Source: Clostridiales bacterium
GTDB taxonomy: Bacteria > Bacillota > Clostridia > Oscillospirales > CAG-272
Direction: 5' to 3'
Assembly: GCA_012514145.1 (NCBI GenBank)
Contig: JAAZAV010000058.1
Location: forward strand, 1-55,662
Length of the DNA stretch: 55,662 nt
Shown: positions 26,445 to 34,313 of the stretch, one piece after another
How positions within the stretch are numbered: the stretch's first letter is position 1
Layout: every line of letters begins with the position of its first letter
Made by a program: the position numbers and the translations under genes
The notes under the pieces: model-generated
The model's input: only the letters and a program-made list of their open reading frames with translations
What the model was told of the DNA's origin: nothing
The model's database searches: none

Positions 26445-26473
26445 TTGACATTTAGCCCCCGCCGTGTTATAAT
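26445..26473 (+). promoter_or_regulatory. Promoter of tRNA-Pro
   Basis: Perfect TTGACA (26445-26450), 17-bp spacer, perfect TATAAT (26468-26473). Confidence 0.85.
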
Positions 26474-26483
26474 AACTTCGCGG

Positions 26484-26558
26484 CGGGGTGTGGCCCAATG
26501 GTAAGGCGCTTGGTTTGGGACCAAGATTTCGCTGGTTCGATTCCAGTCACTCCGACCA
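26484..26558 (+). tRNA. tRNA-Pro (TGG anticodon)
   Basis: Acceptor arms CGGGGTG / CACTCCG pair with one G-U, the anticodon stem CTTGG / CCAAG encloses TTTGGGA with anticodon TGG, and the T arm is CTGG-TTCGATT-CCAG. CCA is encoded (26556-26558). Followed by a hairpin at 26572-26590. Confidence 0.93.
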
Positions 26559-26571
26559 AAGCAAATATTCC

Positions 26572-26600
26572 GCCCGATGTAACAGTCGGGCAATATTTTT
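26572..26600 (+). terminator. Terminator after tRNA-Pro
   Basis: GCCCGA / TCGGGC stem followed by AATATTTTT. Read-through would enter the gene at 26635, for which I see no separate promoter. Confidence 0.6.
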
Positions 26601-26634
26601 AATTTCATTAATATACAAAACGGAGGACCCTGAC

Positions 26635-27006
26635 ATGACCGGACGCAAAGAATGGCTTTTCCCCGACGGCGAGCTGCCCCCAATGGGCGCCGACAAAAAC
26701 CTTTACGGCCATGAGGCCATAGTTATGACCAACCCCGGCGACACAGACGCCGAGGTGACCTTCACCCTCTACTGGACAGACCGGGAGCCCGACACCGGCT
26801 ACACCGTCAAGGTGGGCGCCCGCCGGGTGCTCTGCATACACGTCACCGAGAAGGAGGGACTTGGCGACAGCGGCATCATGGTCCCTCCCGGCGAGCAGTA
26901 CGCCATCGCCCTCTCGTCCACCCGGCCGATAGTCGCCCAGTACGGCCGTCTCGACATGCGCACCGGCGTCATGGCGTTCTACACCACCCCCGGCTATTGC
27001 GAATAG
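26635..27006 (+). CDS. Sensory-rhodopsin-transducer-like (ASRT) domain protein
   Basis: A 123-residue soluble protein resembling the Anabaena sensory rhodopsin transducer family (PF07100), with matching length. The pattern LFPDGELPPMG, GHEAIVMTNPGDTDAEVTF, LYWTDREPDT, ARRVLCIHV, LGDSGIMVPPGEQYAIAL and IVAQYGRLDMR covers the whole domain. No rhodopsin gene is nearby, and stand-alone members in Firmicutes are thought to bind small molecules or carbohydrate rather than relay light; the function here is unknown. GGAGG lies eight bases before the ATG at 26635. It has no promoter of its own between the tRNA-Pro terminator and its start. Its last codons form the first unit of a 25-bp tandem repeat. 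Confidence 0.82.
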   Translation: MTGRKEWLFPDGELPPMGADKNLYGHEAIVMTNPGDTDAEVTFTLYWTDREPDTGYTVKVGARRVLCIHVTEKEGLGDSGIMVPPGEQYAIALSSTRPIVAQYGRLDMRTGVMAFYTTPGYCE

Positions 27007-27128
27007 CTCCACCCCCGGCTATTGCGAATAGCTCCACCCCCGGCTGCTGCGAATAGCTCCACCCCCGGCTGCTGCGAATAGCTTAACCGCCGGCTGCTGC
27101 GAATAGCTTAACCGCCGGCTGCTGCGAA
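26986..27128 (+). repeat. 25-bp tandem repeat, nearly six units
   Basis: Unit ACCCCCGGCTATTGCGAATA plus GCTCC, repeated from 26986; later copies differ by few bases (CTATTGC to CTGCTGC, ACCCCC to ACCGCC). The first unit is the 3' end and stop codon of the ASRT gene. The period is not a multiple of three, so the copies are non-coding. Confidence 0.9.
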
Positions 27129-27185
27129 CGAAGCGCAAACAGCGCGCGTCTTCGTATCTGCGCGCGGATTTTCCCCAAATCGGTG

Positions 27186-27214
27186 TTGACATACCGACCG
27201 GGGGATGGTATGAT
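27186..27214 (+). promoter_or_regulatory. Promoter of solute-binding protein no. 3 operon
   Basis: Perfect TTGACA (27186-27191), 17-bp spacer, TATGAT (27209-27214). Confidence 0.8.
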
Positions 27215-27220
27215 TGTTAT

Positions 27221-27245
27221 AGTTTATGCAGTCGATGCATAAACT
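27221..27245 (+). promoter_or_regulatory. Palindromic operator candidate at the transcription start
   Basis: Perfect inverted repeat AGTTTATGCA-GTCGA-TGCATAAACT placed six bases after the -10 box, where a repressor would block transcription. The 5-base centre gives 15-bp half-site spacing. It could also form an RNA stem. Confidence 0.6.
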
Positions 27246-27286
27246 GTGACACAGCCTGACAAGCGATGAAAAACGGGGTGGAATTC

Positions 27287-28753
27287 ATGTTAAAAAGACT
27301 TACCGCAATACTGCTGCTGGCGGCGATTGCCGGAGCGGCGCTGTTCTCATGCTCGGGCGGAGACGGGAAAGCCGCCAAGGACACCGCGGTGAACACCACA
27401 GCCGCCGAGACCGAAGCCCCGCTCACACCCGAGGAGTCGCGGCAGGCGGTGCCCGACAATCTGCCGGATCGGATGGACTTCAAGGGCGCCGATTTCCGCA
27501 CGATGTGCCAGACCGGCGCCGTAGCCGATTTCTGGGTCGAGGACCTGACCGGCGAGGTGGTGGACGACGCCATATATCAGCGCAATTCCGACGTTTCGGA
27601 GCGGTTCAATGTAAACATTCCTCAGCCGATAAACGATGTATACACAAACATCTCGAACAAGCTGAAAAACTCGGTTAACGCCGGCGAAAACATCTGCGAA
27701 CTCTATCTCGGCCAGGCGGTGCAGTCGGGCAACGACGCGCTGAACGGGCTGCTGATGAACTGGTACGACGTGGAGTACATGGACTTCTCCGCCCCCTGGT
27801 ACCCGCCCTATGCCATCGAGAATCTTACGCTGAACGGCAGGATGTTCACCTCTGTCAGTGACCTGACCCTTTCGCCCATGAGCAACACCTACTGCATGTT
27901 CTTCGACAAGGTGATGGCCGAAAACTACGGCCTGCCCGACATATACGGGCTTGTCAACGAGAACAAGTGGGTCATAGACAGGCTTATTGAGCTGACAAAG
28001 GACATCTATGTGGACGAGAACGGCAACGGCGAGGCGGACGCGGACGACTACTACGGCTTCACTTCCGACTGCAAGAGCAACAGCATAACCTATCTCTGGG
28101 CATTCGACCAGCCTATCTTCAAAGTCAATCCCGACTATACAATTGAACTCACCTACAACAGCGAGAAAACCGTCCGGATAATCGAAAAGGTCAAGCAGCT
28201 CTACTACGGCGGGAAGGGGGCGCTTATCACCGAGGTTCACAACGAAGCCGCCGTCTTCTTCTCGAAGGGGCGCGCCATGTTCGCCAACGGCTTTATCGGA
28301 GCCTCGCTCTCAAATCTGCGCGACCTTGAGAACGACTTCGGAATAATTCCCTATCCCATGTGGGACGAGGCGCAGGACGACTACTACACCATGTCCGACG
28401 GCCGTTTCTCGATAATAGCGGTACCCGTCACGGTCACCGACACCGAAATGGTGGGCGCCGTGACCCACGCCATGGGCGCATACGGCTGGAAGAATGTGGT
28501 TCCCGCCTATTACGACGTGGCGCTGAAGGTTAAGGGCGCCCGGGACGAAGAGTCGGTTAAGCTTATCGACCGCATACTTGACGGACGCTATATCGACTTT
28601 CCCTACCTCTACGACGCCTGGAAGGGCTACGCCTTCACCTTCGAACAGTTTACATATAAGAACAGCAACCTGGAATTCGCATCGATGTACGAGTCTAAAC
28701 TGAGCGCCGCCACAAAACACTACGAAAACGTCATAAACCTGTTTTTGGAATGA
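27287..28753 (+). CDS. Extracellular solute-binding lipoprotein (orphan) no. 3
   Basis: A 488-residue lipoprotein. The ATG at 27287-27289 is chosen because GGGGTGG stands six bases upstream; an ATG seven codons earlier has no ribosome site. Signal MLKRLTAILLLAAIAG leads to a lipobox LFSC, then a Thr/Ala/Glu linker. The body contains VVDDAIYQRNSDVSERFNV, DENGNGEADADDYYG, DFGIIPYPMWDEAQDDYY and PAYYDVALKVKGARDEES, matching the other three lipoproteins. It heads an operon with a creatinase-like and a creatininase-like gene, so its ligand may be an amide or guanidino compound rather than a sugar; this is inference. Transport genes are absent. Confidence 0.84.
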   Translation: MLKRLTAILLLAAIAGAALFSCSGGDGKAAKDTAVNTTAAETEAPLTPEESRQAVPDNLPDRMDFKGADFRTMCQTGAVADFWVEDLTGEVVDDAIYQRNSDVSERFNVNIPQPINDVYTNISNKLKNSVNAGENICELYLGQAVQSGNDALNGLLMNWYDVEYMDFSAPWYPPYAIENLTLNGRMFTSVSDLTLSPMSNTYCMFFDKVMAENYGLPDIYGLVNENKWVIDRLIELTKDIYVDENGNGEADADDYYGFTSDCKSNSITYLWAFDQPIFKVNPDYTIELTYNSEKTVRIIEKVKQLYYGGKGALITEVHNEAAVFFSKGRAMFANGFIGASLSNLRDLENDFGIIPYPMWDEAQDDYYTMSDGRFSIIAVPVTVTDTEMVGAVTHAMGAYGWKNVVPAYYDVALKVKGARDEESVKLIDRILDGRYIDFPYLYDAWKGYAFTFEQFTYKNSNLEFASMYESKLSAATKHYENVINLFLE

Positions 28754-28789
28754 CCGTTATAAACATTATTATATATAAGGAGAAACAAA

Positions 28790-29959
28790 ATGGGCAGAAT
28801 CTGCATTCCCGATTACGAATACAAGGAAAGGCTTGCCAAGTGCGCGAAAATCGTAGCCGACAAGGGCTATGACGTCTTCCTTGTCAACTCAAACGAGGCC
28901 GACTACGCCAACGTCCGCTACTTCACCAACTTCTGGCCGATCTTCGAGCGCTGCGGCGTCGCCATCGTTCCCGACGGCAGAGCCGCGCTTATGGTGGGAC
29001 CCGAGAGCCCCATCTTCGCCAAGGACCGCAGCCATATCCAGAACATCTTCACCATGCTGGAGTACCGCGAGTCGGCAAACCCCGCCTATCCCGAAGCCAA
29101 GGTATACACCTATGACCAGGTGTTCCGCTCTCTGGGCGTCACCGGCAAGAAGATCAAGATTGCCATCGGCAGCTTTATCGACACCTCCTGCGTCATGATG
29201 AACGGCCTGCGCGAGGCTTATCCCGACGCCGAGATAGTCGAGGATTTCTCGATAATGACCGGTCTGCGTCAGATAAAGTCCGAGAACGAGCTTGCCTGCA
29301 TCCGCGAGGGCTTCCGCATTGTCGAGCTTGCCACCAAGGAGGTTCTCGCCAACCTGCGTCCCGGCGTGACCGAGCTGGCAATGGTGGGCATCGCACAGCG
29401 GGTTATCTACGAAAACGGCGCCGAGTACGAGGGGCTTCCCATGTACGTCTTCTCCGAGGCGTCCACCCGCCACGCCATATCCCGCCCCGGCTACCGGGTA
29501 ATAGGCGAGGGCGACATCGTTCAGCTCAACCTCTCCGCCAAGGTGGACGGCTATTCGCCCTCCGTCGGCATACCCGTCTGCGTGGGCAAACTCACCCCCG
29601 AGAAGCGCCGCTATGTGGAGTTCTGCCTTAAGGCTCACAACTGGACCGAGAAGCAGTTAAAGGCCGGCGTGAACGCCTCCGACGTCGCCAAGGGCTTCTA
29701 TCAGCTCTACTGCGACAACGGCTTTAAGGACGCCTTCGTATACGGCCCCTGCCACGGCACCGGAATGATCGAGGTCGAGGCTCCCTGGATGGAGACCTCC
29801 TCCACCTACAAGCTGGAGCCGAATATGACCTTCCAGATAGACACCTTCATCTCGGGTCCCACCTTCGGTCTGCGCTGGGAGAAGGGCGTCGTCATCACCG
29901 AGGACGGCTGCAAAGCCAACTGTTCACCCATCGGCACCATATACGAGATCGGAGTCTGA
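28790..29959 (+). CDS. M24-family creatinase/aminopeptidase-P-like protein
   Basis: A 389-residue pita-bread-fold protein with the N-terminal creatinase domain (about 1-150, ADYANVRYFTNFWPIF) and the C-terminal M24 domain (about 160-389). In metal-dependent M24 peptidases the segment reads D-x-G..GY-x-S-D-x-T-R; here it is QLNLSAKVDGYSPSVGIP (about 244-261), so both metal-binding Asp appear replaced. The later His in CHGTGMIEVEAPW and Glu in RWEKGVVITEDG are kept. This fits a metal-free creatinase-like amidinohydrolase better than an aminopeptidase, but the true substrate is not known. Start 36 bases after the lipoprotein gene, with AAGGAGA before ATG, and 3 bases before the creatininase-like gene. 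Confidence 0.82.
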   Translation: MGRICIPDYEYKERLAKCAKIVADKGYDVFLVNSNEADYANVRYFTNFWPIFERCGVAIVPDGRAALMVGPESPIFAKDRSHIQNIFTMLEYRESANPAYPEAKVYTYDQVFRSLGVTGKKIKIAIGSFIDTSCVMMNGLREAYPDAEIVEDFSIMTGLRQIKSENELACIREGFRIVELATKEVLANLRPGVTELAMVGIAQRVIYENGAEYEGLPMYVFSEASTRHAISRPGYRVIGEGDIVQLNLSAKVDGYSPSVGIPVCVGKLTPEKRRYVEFCLKAHNWTEKQLKAGVNASDVAKGFYQLYCDNGFKDAFVYGPCHGTGMIEVEAPWMETSSTYKLEPNMTFQIDTFISGPTFGLRWEKGVVITEDGCKANCSPIGTIYEIGV

Positions 29960-29962
29960 TTT

Positions 29963-30706
29963 ATGCGTTACGAATTTCTGCTGCCCGACGCGCTGCAGAA
30001 GGCCAAAGACGAACGGACGCCGATGATCCTCCCCATAGGCACCATCGAGTATCACGGCCCCCACTGCTCTTTCGGCTGTGACGGCCTGATTGCCCAGGGC
30101 ATGGCATACAAGCTCGAGAAGCGGCGCCCGGTGGTGGTGCTGCCAACCTTCTGGTACGGCATATCCAGCTACGCCGTGGGGGGACCCGAAAAGGGAACCA
30201 TCAACGTCACCTTCGATTCGCTGAAAGCCACCCTCTCCGACCTCTTCGCCTCGATGCTTGACGGCGGCTGCCGCAATATCGTGGCGCTGATCCACCATCA
30301 GTATGAGCAGGAGACCTACATGCCCATGACCCTTGCCGCCGCATCCGCCGGCAAGACGTCTACCATGGCTTTCCTCGAGAGGGAGCGGGGCAATGGCTGG
30401 TGGGGCGACAACTCCTCCGCCGAATATTACAATCAGCTGGACGGCGCCGACAATCCCTTCAACTGGATCAGGGTGCTGCCCTGCATGTCCACCGCCGCTC
30501 AGAACGCCACAGGCTACGACCACGCCGGCAAGTATGAGTGCTCGCTCCTCTCGGCTCTCTACCCCGAAGCCGTATCGCTGGGGAGAGTAGCCTCCTCGGA
30601 CGAGTGGTTCATTCAGTCCGCAAAGGACGCCTCCCCCGAGTACGGCGCCGAGATGCTGAAGATTTCCCTCGACGCGCTGGAAAAGAGGATCTGGTCCGCA
30701 GACTGA
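29963..30706 (+). CDS. Creatininase-family amidohydrolase
   Basis: A 247-residue protein of the creatininase family. ILPIGTIEYHGPHCSFGCDG (about 23-42) corresponds to the family P-x-G-S-x-E-q-H-G-P-H-L metal site, though the usual TD is here CD. DHAGKYECSLLSALYP (about 186-201) matches the conserved DHAG-x-x-E-T-S box, and the middle motif VALIHHQYEQ (about 109-118) replaces the usual N-x-H-G-G-N, an unusual change next to the active site. Family members open cyclic amides such as creatinine or act on formamide-type intermediates. Together with the preceding creatinase-like gene this suggests stepwise hydrolysis of a cyclic guanidino or lactam compound, but the altered motif leaves this open. 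Confidence 0.8.
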   Translation: MRYEFLLPDALQKAKDERTPMILPIGTIEYHGPHCSFGCDGLIAQGMAYKLEKRRPVVVLPTFWYGISSYAVGGPEKGTINVTFDSLKATLSDLFASMLDGGCRNIVALIHHQYEQETYMPMTLAAASAGKTSTMAFLERERGNGWWGDNSSAEYYNQLDGADNPFNWIRVLPCMSTAAQNATGYDHAGKYECSLLSALYPEAVSLGRVASSDEWFIQSAKDASPEYGAEMLKISLDALEKRIWSAD

Positions 30707-30736
30707 TTGAGATTCAGGCACAACCGCGTATAACGC

Positions 30737-30767
30737 AAAAAGGACGTCCGACCCGGGCGTCCTTTTT
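30737..30767 (+). terminator. Terminator of lipoprotein/creatininase operon
   Basis: AAAAAGGACG / CGTCCTTTTT stem with 11-base loop, 30 bases after the stop. Confidence 0.85.
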
Positions 30768-30841
30768 ATGTGTCGTGTAACGTGCCTGTTTATCGTACCG
30801 TGTAACGTGCCTGTTTGACTGTTTATCCGCTTAACTTCGCG

Positions 30842-31189
30842 TTACGCGTCTCTCGAGTCCTCCGCCTTCACGTCAACCTTGCTGACTGCCGAGCGGAGAA
30901 TGCGTATCTTGGTGCGCTCGTTGCCCGTCTCGATCATGACGGTCTCTTCCTTGATGCTGATGATCTTGCCGATGATGCCGCCCTTGGTGGTTATCTCGTC
31001 GCCCACGGTCAGAGCGTCTATCATCGCCGCGAACTCCTTCTCCTGCTTCTTCTGGGGACGGTACATGAAGAAGTAGAATATGGCGACAATGGCGACCAGC
31101 ATGATGATGGAGGGTATGCCCTGGAACAGCGCGTTGCCGCCTGCCGCAGAGGACGCGGCGGGAGCGGAGGTGAGTATAAGGTTAATCAT
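30842..31189 (-). CDS. yajC: Preprotein translocase accessory subunit YajC
   Basis: A 115-residue protein with a single N-terminal membrane segment (about 27-43, SIIMLVAIVAIFYFFMY) followed by the YajC hallmark YRPQKKQEKEFAAMIDAL and TTKGGIIGKII. YajC associates with the SecDF-YidC part of the Sec translocase. The length is typical. GAGGAG stands nine bases before the ATG, and a promoter (31234-31263) lies 45 bases upstream. The gene is monocistronic here and divergent from the GH2 gene. In most bacteria yajC neighbours secD/secF or tgt; neither is seen in the window. Confidence 0.93.
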   Translation of the reverse strand: MINLILTSAPAASSAAGGNALFQGIPSIIMLVAIVAIFYFFMYRPQKKQEKEFAAMIDALTVGDEITTKGGIIGKIISIKEETVMIETGNERTKIRILRSAVSKVDVKAEDSRDA

Positions 31190-31233
31190 TGTGTCTTTCT
31201 CCTCGCTAAGATATTGATTTATTCATACCGGGT

Positions 31234-31263
31234 ATTCTATCATGTATTTCCCCGCCCTTGCAA
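31234..31263 (-). promoter_or_regulatory. Promoter of yajC
   Basis: TTGCAA (31258-31263), 18-bp spacer, TAGAAT (31234-31239) on the minus strand. Confidence 0.65.
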
Positions 31264-31311
31264 GCCGTTATTTGTAAACTTTCGGCAAAGACAAAACCGA
31301 GAAAATCTCCC

Positions 31312-31340
31312 TTGCAATAGCCCGCCCGTTATGATAGAAT
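31312..31340 (+). promoter_or_regulatory. Promoter of GH2 gene
   Basis: TTGCAA (31312-31317), 17-bp spacer, TAGAAT (31335-31340); 35 bases before the ATG. Confidence 0.7.
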
Positions 31341-31374
31341 CAGATAAATTCATATTATAAACGGAGATAATGCC

Positions 31375-34014
31375 ATGTCAGACCGCAAATGCCGCAATTC
31401 AATACCCAAACCCGCATTCCCCCGCCCCGACCGGAAGCGGGAGAACTGGCTCAACCTCAACGGCGAGTGGGATTTCTCGCTGAATTCCGACGCCCTCGAC
31501 GGGAAGATAGTTGTTCCCTATTCCTGGACAAGCCCCCTCTCGGGAGTTGAGAAGGACGAAAAGGGCACCGGATACTACCGCAGAAGCGTCTCATACGCCC
31601 CGAAAGCCGGGAACCGCCTGTTCCTCATTATCGGCGCGTCCGACTACACCACGAATATAAGCGTGAACGGCAGCCTCCTGAATACCCATCAGGGAGGCTA
31701 CAACGAGATCGAGACCGAGGTGACTTCCGTCTGGAAAGCCGGCGGAGAGAACGAGATTTACATCACGGCGGAAGACAACCGTGAGGATTATCAGACCTAC
31801 GGCAAGCAGGGCTACGGCGACGCGTCGGGCATCTGGCAGACCGTATGGCTTGAGGAGCGTCCGGCTGTCTATATCGAGAGCTGGATACTGCGCACCTCCC
31901 TTGACGGCAGCGTCACGATCGATTACAAGCTGAACGGCGGATGCGGCAGGGTTACCGCCGAGTTCGGCGGCGTCACCGCTTCATCGGAGGACGGAAGGAT
32001 AGCCTTCAGAATAGATGAGCCGAAACTCTGGTCGCCCGACGAACCGAACCTCTGCTTCGGCACCCTGACAACCGACGGCGGCGACAGGGTGGAGACCTAC
32101 TTCGGCATCCGCGAGGTGGGTATGGGCAAGTTCGGCACAAAGAACACCAACTACATAACACTGAACGGCAAGCCCGTCTACATAAACGCCACCCTTGACC
32201 AGTCCTACAACCCCGACGGCTACTTCACCCTGCCCACCAACGACGACGAGCGCGAGGAGATCGAGCGGATGAAGCGTCTCGGGCTGAACGCGGCGCGCAT
32301 ACATATCAAATCCGAGGAGCCGCTGAAGCTCTACTGGGCGGACGTTCTCGGACTGCTGATAATCGAGGATATCCCCAACTTCTGGGGCGAGCCTAATGAA
32401 AAGGCGCGCGCCCTCTTTGAAAAACAGATGTGGGCGTCGGTGAACCGCGACATCAACCATCCGTCGGTGTTCTACTGGGTCATCTTCAACGAGACCTGGG
32501 GACTGTTCACCCGCACCGCCGGCGAGGACGGCAAGCCCCGCCGCGAATACACCAAAGACACCCAGGAGTGGGTGCGCCGCCTCTATCGCGAGCTGAAGGC
32601 CTATGACCCCACCCGCCTGGTGGAGGACAACTCCCCCTGCAACCGCGACCATGTTGAGACCGACGTCAACTCCTGGCACTTCTACTCGAACGGCTATGAG
32701 AAGGTCAAAAAGGTTTGCGAGGATTTCGTAAAGGGCGCCTATCCCGGCTCCGAAAAGAACTACATCGGCGGCAACAGAATGGCGGACGTGCCGATTATGA
32801 ACAGCGAGTGCGGCAACGTCTGGGGCATCAAGGGCAGCGCCGGAGACTCCGACCTGTCCTGGCACTATCGCTACATGCTGAACGAGTTCCGCATTCACGG
32901 CGCGCTGTCGGGCTTTGTCTTCACCGAGTTCCATGACGTTATCAACGAGTTCAACGGCTACTACCGCATCGACAACACCGACAAGTTTTTCGGCTACGAG
33001 GCATATGTGCCGGGCATGACAATCCGCGACCTCCACTCAAAAGAGTTCATGGCTCTCGACTGCCCGCCCTGCCGCAGCGTGAAATCGGGCGACGATATCT
33101 CGGTGCCGCTGGTGGCGTCCAACTTCTCGGATCGATACATGGGGCAGACACTGACGGTTGAATATGCCCTGCGGGTCGACGAGCCCGACTGCAGCTACTA
33201 CACCGACGAGGGCAGCACAGCCATCTACTGGAACGACTGGGGCGCATTCCCCGCGGGCAGCATCGACTTCACCGTTCCCGAATCCGAAAGCGCCACCGCC
33301 ACCCTTGAGGTCTGTCTCTGCGCGCCCTCCGGCGAGACCATAATGCGCAACTTCACCACATTCGACATAAACACCGACTGCCTGCCCGAAAACGCCTGCG
33401 AAGTGCCCCTCTCTTCCTTCAAGGCTTCCGGATTTGAGGCTTATCACGGTTCGGCTCAGGGCGGAAACAAACTGAACGGCGTGGGCAGGGGCGAGTTCTC
33501 AACATTCGTCAAACTCGCGGATATCCCCGGCTTTGACACGGCTTTTGAAGTGAAGGTTCTGTTCGAGGCGTCCTCCCGCGCACTCATGACCCGGGACCTG
33601 CCCGAGGACAAGGACAAGCCCTCGGCCGACCTCGACTACATGCACGGCTGCAAGGTCGACCGCTCGGCAAACAGAAACGCCTTCTTCATGACCGACGAAT
33701 ATCAGGTGCTCTCGTCGGTTCAGGTGCTTGTCGACGGCGTGAACTGCGGCATATTCCCGCTTGCCGACTGTCCCGCCGACTCGAGAGGGCTTCTCTCCTG
33801 GCACTATCAGGCGGCTGACGATCAGCTGGACGAGGCGGGCAGCTACGGCTACCTCTGCGAGGCGGTCATTCCCTCACGGGTCGCGGCTTCGCTCAAGAGC
33901 AAGGGAGCCGAGGGCTTCACCCTCACCTTCAAGTCGGGGGAGGGCGGTCTGTCGCTCTTCGGCAGACGCAGCGGCCGCTACCCCGCCGGCGTGAGAATAA
34001 CCGCCGTTCAGTAA
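31375..34014 (+). CDS. Glycoside hydrolase family 2 (beta-galactosidase/glucuronidase-like)
   Basis: An 879-residue GH2 enzyme without signal peptide. The sugar-binding N-domain has NWLNLNGEWDFSL and VPYSWTSPLSGV, then GYYRRSV and GYGDASGIWQTVWLE. The barrel contains NAARIHIKSEEPLKLYWAD, DIPNFWGEP, the acid/base motif WVIFNETWG (Glu about 372) and the nucleophile motif IMNSECGNVWG (Glu about 477). The last 250 residues form extra beta-domains, one of which appears to end the protein with a further jelly-roll-like segment. The closest-looking group is the beta-galactosidase/beta-glucuronidase branch rather than beta-mannosidase; the exact sugar cannot be read. GGAG stands eight bases before the ATG; monocistronic with strong terminator. 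Confidence 0.87.
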   Translation: MSDRKCRNSIPKPAFPRPDRKRENWLNLNGEWDFSLNSDALDGKIVVPYSWTSPLSGVEKDEKGTGYYRRSVSYAPKAGNRLFLIIGASDYTTNISVNGSLLNTHQGGYNEIETEVTSVWKAGGENEIYITAEDNREDYQTYGKQGYGDASGIWQTVWLEERPAVYIESWILRTSLDGSVTIDYKLNGGCGRVTAEFGGVTASSEDGRIAFRIDEPKLWSPDEPNLCFGTLTTDGGDRVETYFGIREVGMGKFGTKNTNYITLNGKPVYINATLDQSYNPDGYFTLPTNDDEREEIERMKRLGLNAARIHIKSEEPLKLYWADVLGLLIIEDIPNFWGEPNEKARALFEKQMWASVNRDINHPSVFYWVIFNETWGLFTRTAGEDGKPRREYTKDTQEWVRRLYRELKAYDPTRLVEDNSPCNRDHVETDVNSWHFYSNGYEKVKKVCEDFVKGAYPGSEKNYIGGNRMADVPIMNSECGNVWGIKGSAGDSDLSWHYRYMLNEFRIHGALSGFVFTEFHDVINEFNGYYRIDNTDKFFGYEAYVPGMTIRDLHSKEFMALDCPPCRSVKSGDDISVPLVASNFSDRYMGQTLTVEYALRVDEPDCSYYTDEGSTAIYWNDWGAFPAGSIDFTVPESESATATLEVCLCAPSGETIMRNFTTFDINTDCLPENACEVPLSSFKASGFEAYHGSAQGGNKLNGVGRGEFSTFVKLADIPGFDTAFEVKVLFEASSRALMTRDLPEDKDKPSADLDYMHGCKVDRSANRNAFFMTDEYQVLSSVQVLVDGVNCGIFPLADCPADSRGLLSWHYQAADDQLDEAGSYGYLCEAVIPSRVAASLKSKGAEGFTLTFKSGEGGLSLFGRRSGRYPAGVRITAVQ

Positions 34015-34048
34015 GAGACACATCCCCCCCCATTCAACACATAAAAAC

Positions 34049-34090
34049 TCCGCCGTCGGACTGCCCGTTTCAGGTCTGTCCGACGGCGGA
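34049..34090. terminator. Terminator of GH2 gene
   Basis: Perfect 13-bp stem TCCGCCGTCGGAC / GTCCGACGGCGGA, then ACTGTTTCTC. Confidence 0.75.
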
Positions 34091-34135
34091 ACTGTTTCTC
34101 TAATCATTGTATCAGGTCTGTATATGCAATCAGTT

Positions 34136-34255
34136 AGGCGGCAAGTCGACAATAAATCAGTCCAGACCCCACGCCGCCGCACATGGCTCCGGCGGCACGC
34201 CGGCGGCAAGCCGACGACAAAATCAGTCCAAACCCCACGCCGCCGCACACACCAC
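34136..34255. repeat. Degenerate ~65-bp direct duplication
   Basis: GGCGGCAAG(T/C)CGAC followed by AAATCAGTCCA(G/A)ACCCC and ACGCCGCCGCACA occurs twice (from about 34137 and 34202). Small GC hairpins (CCGGCGG..CGCCGG) follow each copy. This 300-base gap between the GH2 and glnN genes holds nothing else that I recognise. Confidence 0.6.
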
Positions 34256-34313
34256 CGGCGGTTCGCCGGCGCCGGCCGCCGGAGGCACGTACTCCTTGTT
34301 TTAAGCGCGTAAC

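Noticed and set aside
26635-27006. A light-sensing function for the ASRT-like protein
   Set aside because: No rhodopsin gene is present in the window and the family occurs widely in non-phototrophic Firmicutes.
26986-27128. The 25-bp tandem repeat as a small CRISPR array
   Set aside because: Units are directly joined with no spacers, and the first unit is coding sequence of the ASRT gene.
28790-29959. Calling the M24 protein an Xaa-Pro aminopeptidase
   Set aside because: The two Asp metal ligands expected in the first half of the site are replaced, so a metal-dependent peptidase name is not supported.
34107-34312. Two small frames in the 65-bp duplication
   Set aside because: Low-complexity Arg/Ala/Gly peptides from GC-rich repeats, no promoter or ribosome site.
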